NCBI GenBank assembly: GCA_030408475.1
Contig: JAUHQG010000044.1
Location: 1 to 52,736, forward strand
Reading direction: 5' to 3'
DNA length: 52,736 nucleotides
Source of the DNA: Candidatus Amphrikana amoebophyrae
Lineage (GTDB): Bacteria; Chlamydiota; Chlamydiia; Chlamydiales; JACRBE01
A model generated the notes under the pieces. It was not told where the DNA came from. It saw only the letters and a program-made list of their open reading frames with translations, and did not search any database. Positions within the stretch are counted from its first letter, which is position 1. Each line of letters opens with the position of its first letter. Below, in pieces: positions 8,936 to 17,183 of the stretch. The translations under genes were made by a program, and so were the position numbers.

Positions 8936-10045
8936 ATGGCACTTTTAGCAACAATATCACAACCAAATCAAGTAATCAGTGACTATTTTACATATAAAGA
9001 GCAGTCAGACTTAATGCAAGAGCTTCCAACTCATGAACTATCCTTAACTGAAACAGCCACAAGGTATAATCTAGACACAGTTGCAAAAGAAGTTTTAATG
9101 GAACAAGTGGGCAAGCCCACTCTTATAAAACAATCTTATATTAACGATGCGAGCTATCATGAAAGGTTTACAATTTCAGAAAATGGGATCCATTTTTTTT
9201 CAAATCATTACTATAATAAATACAAACTCCCCATAAGGCTTCTCAACCCAACTCAAGCGATTAAATATATTATGCAGCACCATAAATCTGGATCAAAAGA
9301 GAGCTTTACTATAGTCGTATCTGAAGAAAATTTTTCTCATGTGGTTCCATTGTATTGTCACTACAGCCAAAAAGACTCAAAACTCTACATTTTAGTGATG
9401 GATTCTATAGAACAAATTTCAAGTGCAACAGAAATTGGAGAAAAATTAGCCATACTTAATATAGCAGAAATAATCCCTATTTTCTCAATAGGGTATCGAC
9501 AAATAGGCTTTGTAGGATGCAAAGTCGATGCTTTAACTACTCTCAAGACAACTCATTTTGTACTTAATAATATGAAGGTAGTTCATCTGCTTGATTTTAT
9601 AGGAAAAACAGAAAGCCATCCCCTTTGTTATTATGAGGATAAAACTTGGCGCAAACACACTGTTGAAGTGATCTGCTTTAAGATCCCCTCTTGCTTTGTC
9701 CCCGCTGCTGAAAGATTAGACGATCTAGCGAGGGGTGCTTTTGAAGATATCGCCATTAATCGTAAAGGGGTTACTGCAAAAGAGCAAAGAGCCAAATATT
9801 CTCGAACTTACGAAAGAACCCTCAGTATTACTAATCAAGCTGCAACTAGATCTTTCTATATTGAGACTAAGCGGAAAACATTTTATCGATATGGCGCTCT
9901 AAAAGAGCATAAAATGATCAAAAAAGCTCAACAATTATCGACAAGTCTTAACTCTAAACAGAAATCCTCGCGTGAAACAGAAAGGGATGAAGATGAGACC
10001 TCTCTGGCAAAATTACAATCTTCTCGTAAAACTGCAAGAGCTTGA
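8936..10045 (+). CDS. Putative CE-clan cysteine protease / acetyltransferase-like protein, paralogue 1
   Basis: Function not established. The ATG at 8936 follows an AGAGGGA site, giving 369 residues. The central region shows an ordered His-Asp-Gln-Cys series: H135 in FSHVVPLYCHY, D156 in LYILVMDSIE, Q189 and C195 in YRQIGFVGCKVDAL. The six-residue Gln-to-Cys distance and the hydrophobic-strand-then-DS pattern match CE-clan enzymes (Ulp1/SENP, YopJ, chlamydial ChlaDub). A conserved block after the core (FKIPSCFVPAAE, then a 'INRKG' segment and a basic region) is shared with the next gene. The C-terminal ~40 residues are charged and probably disordered. No signal peptide or membrane segment is seen. 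The family call is inference from motif spacing; a host-directed effector is plausible. Confidence 0.6.
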   Translation: MALLATISQPNQVISDYFTYKEQSDLMQELPTHELSLTETATRYNLDTVAKEVLMEQVGKPTLIKQSYINDASYHERFTISENGIHFFSNHYYNKYKLPIRLLNPTQAIKYIMQHHKSGSKESFTIVVSEENFSHVVPLYCHYSQKDSKLYILVMDSIEQISSATEIGEKLAILNIAEIIPIFSIGYRQIGFVGCKVDALTTLKTTHFVLNNMKVVHLLDFIGKTESHPLCYYEDKTWRKHTVEVICFKIPSCFVPAAERLDDLARGAFEDIAINRKGVTAKEQRAKYSRTYERTLSITNQAATRSFYIETKRKTFYRYGALKEHKMIKKAQQLSTSLNSKQKSSRETERDEDETSLAKLQSSRKTARA

Positions 10046-10064
10046 GAAAGTAGACAAAAGACCC

Positions 10065-10083
10065 ATGTAAAGCCGCTTTACAT
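10065..10083. repeat. Palindrome ATGTAAAGC-C-GCTTTACAT
   Basis: A perfect 9-bp inverted repeat with a single-base centre, directly after the first CE-clan-like gene. The same core recurs in the 34-nt palindrome at 13583-13616 and, in degenerate form, at 51078-51100. No T-tract follows, so it may be a protein-binding site or processing hairpin rather than a simple terminator. Confidence 0.6.
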
Positions 10084-10240
10084 TCAAAGAGATAAGTGAC
10101 TTCTAATTAATAGGTTACGCTTATTTTCTCATACGCAACGCTTCTCATAACATGCTTATTATAAGCTTGTTACACGTTGTGAAATTTCTTTTATAATTCC
10201 AAAAAACATGTTATACTATATAGATATAATAGGAAAAAAA

Positions 10241-11245
10241 ATGGCTTCACCAGTACTAAATATAGATCCCTTAACTGTAAGACACATCGAAGAAGTAGAA
10301 GAATCTCATCTATTTGCCGGCGAAATCGAAATCACAGCTTTAGTAGAAAAAATGGGATTATCTATGAGTCAAAAGGGTGACTTAGAGAGCTACATTGACT
10401 GTGATAGCGGGTTAATAAAACGCACAGAAATATTAGATCCAGATGTATACATTAGAAACTCTCCTACTGAAACAGCGATGAGAATTTATAGTGAGCACTA
10501 CTATGAAAAATATGGGTTAGAAATCAAATATTGTTCTCCTGAAGAAGCAATGAAAGTTATAACAAAAAGAAAAGACTTAGGCGCTTGTGGCAGAAATTTT
10601 GCCATGATTGTAACTTCACCCGATTCACCCCATGTCGTTCCAGTGTACTGCCATTACAGCTTAGAAGATGATCAATTATATGTAATAGTCATGGATAGTA
10701 TTGATCAAACTCAATTCCCTTCACACTTTGCACTAGCACTAGCAAAAAAACCACCAAAGGGAGTCATCGCTCTTTTTAGTGAAGGAGCAAGGCAAGTGAG
10801 CAATTTCGGATGTAAGATTGATGCTCTTGCCACACTTAAATATACTCACTATGTGCTGACTCATGAAAAAGTATCACATATACCCGATTTTATTAGCATA
10901 GAAACGGGTAAAATAGAAGAGTGGAATGAAGAGCGAGGAGAAGACAGCTATATTCCTTGTCAAACTTTTAAAGTTCCAAGTTGCTTTGTTCCAGCGGCCC
11001 AGACCCTAAAAATGGTATCAACTGATCGCTATGATAAGATAGTAATTAATAAAAAGGGTGAAACCATCAAGCAACTTCGTGAACGTTATTTAATCACTCG
11101 TACAATTCAAACGACAGTTTTAAATAGCAAATGTGTAGTTGTTGTCTCTACTAAAGAAACTAAAGCTCTTAGAAGTTATTTATTGATGAAAGAAAGAAAA
11201 ATTGCAGATAAAGTGCGTTCATTTAAAAAGAGTGATCATAAATAA
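10241..11245 (+). CDS. Putative CE-clan cysteine protease / acetyltransferase-like protein, paralogue 2
   Basis: Paralogue of the preceding gene, 334 residues from the ATG at 10241; an in-frame ATG at 10208 would add 11 residues, but a more promoter-like AT-rich stretch overlaps it. It conserves the same series with identical spacing: H131 (SPHVVPVYCHY), D152 (LYVIVMDSID), Q185 and C191 (ARQVSNFGCKIDAL). The 21-residue His-Asp and 6-residue Gln-Cys distances equal those of paralogue 1. The downstream FKVPSCFVPAA block and an INKKG segment are also shared, but the charged C-terminal tail is absent. Low overall identity with preserved putative catalytic positions suggests an old duplication under selection. 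Localisation and substrate are unknown. Confidence 0.6.
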   Translation: MASPVLNIDPLTVRHIEEVEESHLFAGEIEITALVEKMGLSMSQKGDLESYIDCDSGLIKRTEILDPDVYIRNSPTETAMRIYSEHYYEKYGLEIKYCSPEEAMKVITKRKDLGACGRNFAMIVTSPDSPHVVPVYCHYSLEDDQLYVIVMDSIDQTQFPSHFALALAKKPPKGVIALFSEGARQVSNFGCKIDALATLKYTHYVLTHEKVSHIPDFISIETGKIEEWNEERGEDSYIPCQTFKVPSCFVPAAQTLKMVSTDRYDKIVINKKGETIKQLRERYLITRTIQTTVLNSKCVVVVSTKETKALRSYLLMKERKIADKVRSFKKSDHK

Positions 11246-11345
11246 CAAAATAGGCTTTGTCAATTGCAAGAATTTATCTCAACCTATATGTTGGATGAAA
11301 TTGCAAATTAGGTGATACTTGGGCATACCTATTTGCGATTTTCTT

Positions 11346-11390
11346 GAAAAGGCGATGCTCAATTAGCTAGACTTGTTTTTCGACAAACCC
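11346..11390 (-). repeat. Dispersed ~50-bp repeat, copy 1
   Basis: GAAAAGGCGATGCTCAATTA followed by an acTTGTTTTTCgACAa-like part. It resembles copies at 13670-13712, 15133-15187 (opposite strand) and 52620-52668 (opposite strand). It abuts the 3' end of the alpha/beta hydrolase gene. No ORF is seen in 11246-11391. Confidence 0.55.
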
Positions 11391-11391
11391 T

Positions 11392-12216
11392 TTAAATGGC
11401 CACCTGAGCAATAGTGGGAGTATCATTTTCTAAATAATCAATGATGTGCTCAACATATAAATCTGTTTGTTCAACAGAGACTGCATGGCCAGATTGAGGA
11501 ATAATCATCAAATGAGACTGCTCAATTTTTTCATGTAAATCAAATGACTGCTCAATAGGACAAATCAAGTCTTCATCTGCTCCAATAATGAGAGTGGGAT
11601 TTTTGATTTTAGCAGCCCAATTCGTCGAATTAAACTCTTTTAAAGCTGCAAACTGACCACGATAACCAATAGCTGTTTGAAAATGGGGGTGCTCAATCAT
11701 CGCTGTATAAGCTTCTTCCGATTTATACTTATCACTTAAAAATTTATCTCCATTAGCAATTGCCATATGCATTTTTACCATTACTTCTCGAGGTGCACTT
11801 ATCGCATATAAATCACTCAATACTTCAAACATTTTCACAGTTGGAGCTAGAAATTTCATACATGTTGTAGATAATATAAGCTTTGCAAAGCTTTCAGGAT
11901 TATCATAAACTAACCTTTGCGCAATAGCTCCCCCTAAAGATGATCCCAATACATGAGGTTTTTTCCATTTATGCTTTTGAACTAACTCAAAAATATCTTT
12001 AGCCATCATCTTTACTGTATAATCATCTTCAGGCGCACTACTTAAACCAACTCCTCGTGAATCGACTAAAAGCACTTCAAAGTGTTGAGTTAATTCAGGC
12101 AATAAAGCATCAGCCCATTTGTGATCACAAGTAATACCAGGAATAATAAGAAGCGGCTCTCCTTTCCCTTTTACTTCATAAAAAAGTTCTATTTCATTCA
12201 CTTTACTAATCGGCAT
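11392..12216 (-). CDS. Alpha/beta-fold hydrolase
   Basis: A 274-residue single-domain hydrolase of the 3-oxoadipate enol-lactonase/haloperoxidase-like type; the substrate is unknown. The N-terminal strand pair ends in IIPGIT (oxyanion-hole region). The nucleophile elbow GSSLGG places Ser93, the acid is probably Asp214 or Asp216 in GADEDL, and the catalytic His is His244 in QSGHAV. The start ATG has a good AGAGGAA site and lies 1 nt after the stop of the MFS gene upstream, so the two form an operon. The pairing suggests import of a small ester or lactone and hydrolysis, but this is only inference. Confidence 0.8.
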   Translation of the reverse strand: MPISKVNEIELFYEVKGKGEPLLIIPGITCDHKWADALLPELTQHFEVLLVDSRGVGLSSAPEDDYTVKMMAKDIFELVQKHKWKKPHVLGSSLGGAIAQRLVYDNPESFAKLILSTTCMKFLAPTVKMFEVLSDLYAISAPREVMVKMHMAIANGDKFLSDKYKSEEAYTAMIEHPHFQTAIGYRGQFAALKEFNSTNWAAKIKNPTLIIGADEDLICPIEQSFDLHEKIEQSHLMIIPQSGHAVSVEQTDLYVEHIIDYLENDTPTIAQVAI

Positions 12217-12217
12217 A

Positions 12218-13462
12218 CTATTTCCTCTTTATGATGGGTAATAAAATAATAGCTCCTATCGCCATTAAGACAAAAACCGCTGACATTCCTAAACGCTCAG
12301 AGTGCGTAATTCTAGTTATTGTTGCAACAAAAAATGGAGCAATAAATGAGGTGACTTTCCCTGATAACGCATAAAGTCCAAACATTTGAGTCATCATTTT
12401 TTTAGGTGCCAGATGAGCCATAAAGCTCCTTGAAGCCGCTTGCACTGGACCAATAAAAAGTCCTAATATTAAAGCTATCAACCAAAATATCATCTTATCT
12501 CGCGTCACTATAATCCCCATACCAAAGACAATAATGGCCACTAATGTTAGCAATATCATCTTAGCAGAACCAATCTTATCATCAAATTTAGCCAAGACAA
12601 ATGCCCCAAATCCAGCTGAAATATTCATCGAAATGCCAAACATTAAGAGCTCTTCAAACGGCATATCAAAAATAATAGCCGCAAATACTCCACCTAAACT
12701 AAGTAATGTATTAATACCATCTGTATAAAGTAGGCGCGCTATTAAAAAGCGGAACATCTCTTTATGTTTTCTGGCTGCTTTAATAGTGGTGAATACATTT
12801 TTAATCCCCGATTGAACTACATGTTTTTCACTTTTTTGTAAAAAGTAGTGATCTTTTACAAAGATAAAAAAGGGGGCACAAAAAAGAAACATCCAGCCTG
12901 CCGCCAGTAACATTGTCGAACGAATATTGAGTGAGTTTTCATGTGAAATAAAGTGAGCTTGAACAAATAAAGCTAAAGCAATAACAAGAGCAAAGAGCCC
13001 ACCAATATAGCCAGACCCCCAACCGAATCCTGAAATCGCTCCTATCTTTCTTTGAGGAGCCAATATGGGCAAATAAGCATTATAAAATACTTGAGTCATT
13101 TCAACAATTGTATTTGCTAAAACAAAAAGTCCCAGCGCTAAAAATAAAAACTTTGACGAGGGTTGTACAAAAAACAAAGAGGCTGTGGCGCAAATACCCA
13201 AAAGTGTAAATGTAAAAATCCACGGTTTTTTCTTTGACGTGTGATCAGCTATAGCGCCTAAAAATGGTGATATTATAGCAACTAGTAAACCAGAAAAACT
13301 TAGCGCCCAACCAAAATCAGAAATTCCTTGCACTTCTGATGGCGCTACCATTTTAGCAAAATAAGCGCTGAAGACAAACGTGACAATAATGGTTGAAAAT
13401 GCCGATTGACCAGAATCAAACAGACACCAAGAAATTATTTCGCGACGTCTCGCTTGATTCAT
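12218..13462 (-). CDS. MFS transporter, UMF1/Atg22-like family
   Basis: Inner-membrane secondary transporter, 414 residues, about 12 hydrophobic helices. The N-terminus (RREIISWCLFDSGQSAFST) is typical of the UMF1/vacuole-effluxer-like family, as is the loop around FLGAIADHTSKKKPWI after the third helix, which corresponds to the MFS signature between helices 2 and 3. The substrate is unknown. An AGGA lies about 9 nt before the ATG. It is the first gene of a two-gene operon with the hydrolase, whose start is only 1 nt from its stop. Confidence 0.82.
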   Translation of the reverse strand: MNQARRREIISWCLFDSGQSAFSTIIVTFVFSAYFAKMVAPSEVQGISDFGWALSFSGLLVAIISPFLGAIADHTSKKKPWIFTFTLLGICATASLFFVQPSSKFLFLALGLFVLANTIVEMTQVFYNAYLPILAPQRKIGAISGFGWGSGYIGGLFALVIALALFVQAHFISHENSLNIRSTMLLAAGWMFLFCAPFFIFVKDHYFLQKSEKHVVQSGIKNVFTTIKAARKHKEMFRFLIARLLYTDGINTLLSLGGVFAAIIFDMPFEELLMFGISMNISAGFGAFVLAKFDDKIGSAKMILLTLVAIIVFGMGIIVTRDKMIFWLIALILGLFIGPVQAASRSFMAHLAPKKMMTQMFGLYALSGKVTSFIAPFFVATITRITHSERLGMSAVFVLMAIGAIILLPIIKRK

Positions 13463-13582
13463 ACTAGATTCCTAAATTTACCTCCTTATGCTCAAGCACC
13501 ATAAATATTGCAACCCCTCTCTTGCCTAAAAAACAAAGTTTCATGGTATTTATGATAAATTGTTCATTAACAATGATTTATG

Positions 13583-13616
13583 CATTTGAATGTAAAGCCG
13601 GCTTTACATTCAAATG
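13583..13616. repeat. Perfect 34-nt palindrome
   Basis: CATTTGAATGTAAAGCC (13583-13599) is followed without a loop by its exact reverse complement (13600-13616). It lies between the start of the UMF1 gene and the end of the next MFS gene, in a 253-nt gap with no ORF. The inner part matches the 19-nt palindrome at 10065-10083. Confidence 0.85.
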
Positions 13617-13629
13617 TGTAGGTCATATT

Positions 13630-13712
13630 AGGAGTGTGTTTACAAGATAAGATTTTTTAGAAAGTAAACGAAAAGGCGATGCTCGACTAATCAAACTTGT
13701 TTTTCAACAGGG
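13630..13712. repeat. Dispersed repeat, inverted pair of copies
   Basis: The left part (13630-13660, AGGAGTGTGTTTACAAGATA and on) matches the first half of the copy at 15133-15187. The right part (13670-13712, GAAAAGGCGATGCTCGACTA and on) is in the opposite orientation and matches copy 1 at 11346-11390. It abuts the stop of the MFS gene. Confidence 0.5.
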
Positions 13713-13715
13713 CCA

Positions 13716-14999
13716 TTAGGTAAGGGTATCTTGGTAAGGATCATAAACAGGTTTACAATGAGTCTCTTTTATAAAAAATGTACTCATGATTAGCCCTATA
13801 AGGAAACAAAGTGGCACAACAAATAAAGCTAAATGGTAATCCTTAATCGAATAAACGGGCACGCCATTAATACTTTGACCATCCCATCCTTTATCGAGCA
13901 TAAAGCCAACTAAGGGTTGAAAAATAGCGCCTCCAGCGACATTTGCCATATTATTAAAACCAATAGCTGTTGAAGTTACAGATGGTCTATTAATATCTTT
14001 AACTAAGGCAAAACTTAAGATTTGACCAGCAGAAGCTACACCAAATAAGAACATCAGCAGATAGTTTATCCAAAGTGGCAATGTTGGCACATATAACATA
14101 GTTAATGAAGCGACTAGACCAAGAGCAGAAGCCGCGCGAAGTAATAAACACCGTTTTTTTAATTTGTCTGAAAACCAACCAAGAAGTGGAGCCGCAACAG
14201 CGATACCCACCCAAATCATGGCGACAATAAGAGCGGCATGAGTATTAGTTATGCTATATCTACGCATCAAGTAGGGCACTCCCCAAAGTGCAGCAAAAAC
14301 AGCAACAGGAGCCCAACCACAAAATGCATACATAGCAATAGGATAGGTTTGTCCTTTTAAAAAGATCTCTTTGAGTGACTTTCCAATACTAAAGTTTGAT
14401 GAGAGATGGTCTTCATGTAAATCAGTAGGTCTATCGCGAACAATTAGAGCAATAACTACGGCTAAAAATATACCACCAATAGCTAAAGCATTAATAGTCC
14501 AGCGCCATCCATGAACATTAACAGCGCCAGCAAGTGGCAACTCACCACCCATAGCGCCCATGGCAGCTAAAAACTGAGCAACACCTACTAAAAAAGCAAA
14601 ATATTTGGCAGAAAACCATCTTGCCGCAACCGTTAATACTCCGATAAAAGCAAAAGCAGAGCCTATTCCCATTAAAAAACGACCCACTGCAGCAAAATAG
14701 GCAGTCGTTGTTAATCCGAAAAATAAGCCCCCGGCTGCAATGACTAAAGTGGCGCAAGTGAGTAATATTCTAGGACCAAATCGATCAAACAAAAGGCCTG
14801 CTGGAATTTGCATAAGAGTGTAGCTATAAAAATAACAAGCCGACATAATCCCTAAGCTTTTTGCATCAAGCTTGAGATCTTTCATCAGATCAAAAGTCAT
14901 AACACTAGGAGAGACTTGTAAAGCCATCTCATAAAAAAGAAATAGAGCCGCTAATATATAGATTATAAGCCCAATAGGGCTATTGCGTTTACCGTTCAA
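13716..14999 (-). CDS. MFS transporter
   Basis: Inner-membrane carrier of 427 residues with about 12 helices. The MFS signature between helices 2 and 3 reads GLLFDRFGPRILL, and a helix-4 arginine lies in AVGRFLMGIGSAF, as in the organic-anion/phthalate-type permeases common in intracellular bacteria. The substrate is unknown; homologues of this type in Legionella and Chlamydiae are often amino-acid or nucleoside-type carriers. The start is TTG (14999): no ATG occurs before the first helix. It is a single gene not overlapping neighbours; the 191 nt upstream contain a dispersed-repeat copy. Confidence 0.8.
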   Translation of the reverse strand: MNGKRNSPIGLIIYILAALFLFYEMALQVSPSVMTFDLMKDLKLDAKSLGIMSACYFYSYTLMQIPAGLLFDRFGPRILLTCATLVIAAGGLFFGLTTTAYFAAVGRFLMGIGSAFAFIGVLTVAARWFSAKYFAFLVGVAQFLAAMGAMGGELPLAGAVNVHGWRWTINALAIGGIFLAVVIALIVRDRPTDLHEDHLSSNFSIGKSLKEIFLKGQTYPIAMYAFCGWAPVAVFAALWGVPYLMRRYSITNTHAALIVAMIWVGIAVAAPLLGWFSDKLKKRCLLLRAASALGLVASLTMLYVPTLPLWINYLLMFLFGVASAGQILSFALVKDINRPSVTSTAIGFNNMANVAGGAIFQPLVGFMLDKGWDGQSINGVPVYSIKDYHLALFVVPLCFLIGLIMSTFFIKETHCKPVYDPYQDTLT

Positions 15000-15132
15000 C
15001 TTTTTGCCAAGAATATGAATAAAAAAGCTTATTTTAGATAATTCATCAATTAACTACAAGCTTGTACAAATATAACGTTTTACTACAATAGATCCAATTT
15101 CAATAAATAGGAGAGGAAATATGATAATATGT

Positions 15133-15187
15133 GAGGAGCGTGTTTAAAAAGTAAGCTTTTTTAATTGAACATCGACTTTTTCTTTAG
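15133..15187 (+). repeat. Dispersed ~50-bp repeat, copy 3
   Basis: Runs GAGGAGCGTGTTTAAAAAGT, then an A/T-rich gcTTTTTTaa centre and GAACATCGACTTTTTCTTT. Its reverse complement aligns along most of its length with copies at 11346 and 13670, and it aligns directly with 52620-52668. It abuts the stop of aspS. Confidence 0.6.
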
Positions 15188-15190
15188 AGA

Positions 15191-17008
15191 TTAGTCAGCA
15201 GTTTTCTTAACAAAATCACCTAAAGTGGGTTGCACCACTGCAACCAAGTCTTCCCCTTTCATAATCACTGATTCGGTCAAAAGTCCGCAGTTGAAGGCTA
15301 CTTTAGGTTGCGTAGTCAATACTTCATCAAAGTAGGTTTCTAAGTTGAGTAAGTTCCCAAAAGGAGGAATTGATCCAATCACCAATCCAAATCTCTCTTC
15401 GATCACTTTTGGATCTTCAAATTCACACTTTTCACCAATAATCTTAGCCACAGCTTTCATGTCAATGCGCTCATCACCTGGAATGTTGATTTGGAAATTC
15501 TTCTTACTTTTTTTGCCACGCACAATAATCGCTTTTACCCCTTGGCTTAGCTCAATACCGCGCACTCTCGCCGAATCTTCAGATGTAGGTGTTTGTTCAT
15601 GCTCTTTATGATCAAACTCAAATTCAGCCGCTTTAAGAAGTCTAATGATTTCATTGCGCACATTTTCAGAGCCAAAAAACATTTTCTTGCGAATGCGATT
15701 TGAAGCTATCCGTTTGGGGTCAGATGGAAATAGCGAAGCTTCTCTAATATTTTCAAGCTTGAGCAATTTCATCGTGAGACGCTCTAAGCCCATGCCAAAT
15801 CCACCATGTGCCGGCATACCCCCTTTAAAAATACTTAAGTAATCGCCAAAGTTTTCTGGATCCATCTCTTTTTCTTTAATCCCTTCGACCATTGAATCGT
15901 GTTTATGTCGCCTTTGACCACCAGAAGTGATTTCAGAACCAGCGCAAAGCAAATCAAATGTATTTGTCAACGATGGATCTTTCTCATTAGGGAATGAATA
16001 AAATGGGCGCTTTTCTGTGTGCCAATCAGTGATAAATATAAAGTCTGTTCCAAACTCTTCACAAGCGTACTTACACAATTCTTTTTCAGCTTGAGGGCTT
16101 AAATCAGACTCCCCTCTCTCATCAATACCATTTCGTTTAAAGCAAATTTCCAAAGCTTCTTTAAAAGAAACGCGCGGAATTTTAACATCTACCGGCGCCT
16201 TAGCTAATTCAACATCTAATACTTTAAGTTCAGGCTGACACACTTTTTCCAAGTGAGAGATGATCGATTTCATAACCCCTTCTTGAACATCTAAAACTTC
16301 ATGCCAATGATCAAAAAATCCCATTTCGAATTCAAACTGTTTTCCTTCAGTCAAGTGTCTAGTTGTATTAGAATTCTCCGCTCTAAAAAAGGGCATAAGG
16401 CCAAATACTCGCTCATTAACTCCCACCATCATTTGCTTATAGAGCTGAGAGCTTTGAGCTAGTGTAGCTTGATAACCAAAATAATCGACATTGAAAAATT
16501 CCGATCCCCCTTCAGAGGAGGCGCCAATAATATTAGGAGCAAAAAACTCAACAGCTCCTACCTCATCATGCATATAAAGTCTAAAGGCGTGAACAATTTC
16601 AGCTTGGATTTTAAATACAGCTTGGATTTTACGGTTGCGAAGTGATATTGGGCGATTATCTAAAATAAATTCAAGATCCGACGGTATTTCAGGCTTATAG
16701 TATTCAATTTCTGGAGGCTCATTAACAGCCACTTCAATGATAATCTTAGGATTAATAATTTCACAACCAGAGTCAAGTTGATCATTTTTAGCCACTTGAC
16801 CTTCAATTTTGACAATTGAACCAGGATACAAATAGCGCACTTTTTGAAACTCTTCTTTTGACTCAACAACAACTTGAATAAATCCAGAGCGGTCGCGAAT
16901 AATAAGAAAATTCAGCTTACCCATAGCTCGAACATTATTAATCCATCCAGAAATGGTAACAGTTTGATCTATATGTTTATTTAAGTTGCAAGAGATAGTG
17001 CGAGACAT
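15191..17008 (-). CDS. aspS: Archaeal/eukaryotic-type aspartyl-tRNA synthetase fused to a YbaK-like editing domain
   Basis: Charges tRNA with aspartate; 605 residues. Residues 1-440 are an archaeal/eukaryotic-type class IIb AspRS: OB-fold anticodon domain (GWINNVRAMGKL, 21-32), QSSQLYKQ at 185-192, motif 2 FRAENSNTTRHL from 208, SGGQRRH around 362-368, and motif 3 GMGLERL at 405-411. The GAD insertion of bacterial AspRS is absent. Residues ~452-600 look like a YbaK/ProX trans-editing domain (TSEDSARVRGIELSQGVKAI, GSIPPFGNLL). Archaeal-type AspRS in bacteria is often non-discriminating, also making Asp-tRNA(Asn) for GatCAB; whether that holds here is not visible. The fused editing domain is unusual. 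ATG start; it faces away from the exchanger gene. Confidence 0.85.
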   Translation of the reverse strand: MSRTISCNLNKHIDQTVTISGWINNVRAMGKLNFLIIRDRSGFIQVVVESKEEFQKVRYLYPGSIVKIEGQVAKNDQLDSGCEIINPKIIIEVAVNEPPEIEYYKPEIPSDLEFILDNRPISLRNRKIQAVFKIQAEIVHAFRLYMHDEVGAVEFFAPNIIGASSEGGSEFFNVDYFGYQATLAQSSQLYKQMMVGVNERVFGLMPFFRAENSNTTRHLTEGKQFEFEMGFFDHWHEVLDVQEGVMKSIISHLEKVCQPELKVLDVELAKAPVDVKIPRVSFKEALEICFKRNGIDERGESDLSPQAEKELCKYACEEFGTDFIFITDWHTEKRPFYSFPNEKDPSLTNTFDLLCAGSEITSGGQRRHKHDSMVEGIKEKEMDPENFGDYLSIFKGGMPAHGGFGMGLERLTMKLLKLENIREASLFPSDPKRIASNRIRKKMFFGSENVRNEIIRLLKAAEFEFDHKEHEQTPTSEDSARVRGIELSQGVKAIIVRGKKSKKNFQINIPGDERIDMKAVAKIIGEKCEFEDPKVIEERFGLVIGSIPPFGNLLNLETYFDEVLTTQPKVAFNCGLLTESVIMKGEDLVAVVQPTLGDFVKKTAD

Positions 17009-17183
17009 AAAAATCCAAAATTATTTTGGCTCAATCATCGCACACAAAGCAATTTTTAGCCACAGGCAATAGGCTTATCTTTTCCTTTTCCTAAAAGACT
17101 TATTCCTCATAAAACAGTCTATTTAATTAAGCATAAGTAGATTACAACTTCTCAGTTGCTAATTAAATATGTGGAGGGTATCT

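Noticed and set aside
11392-14999. Hydrolase and two MFS genes as a siderophore or toxin operon
   Set aside because: Only the hydrolase and UMF1 genes are adjacent; the second MFS gene is separated by 253 nt with a palindrome and repeats, and no biosynthetic genes are present.
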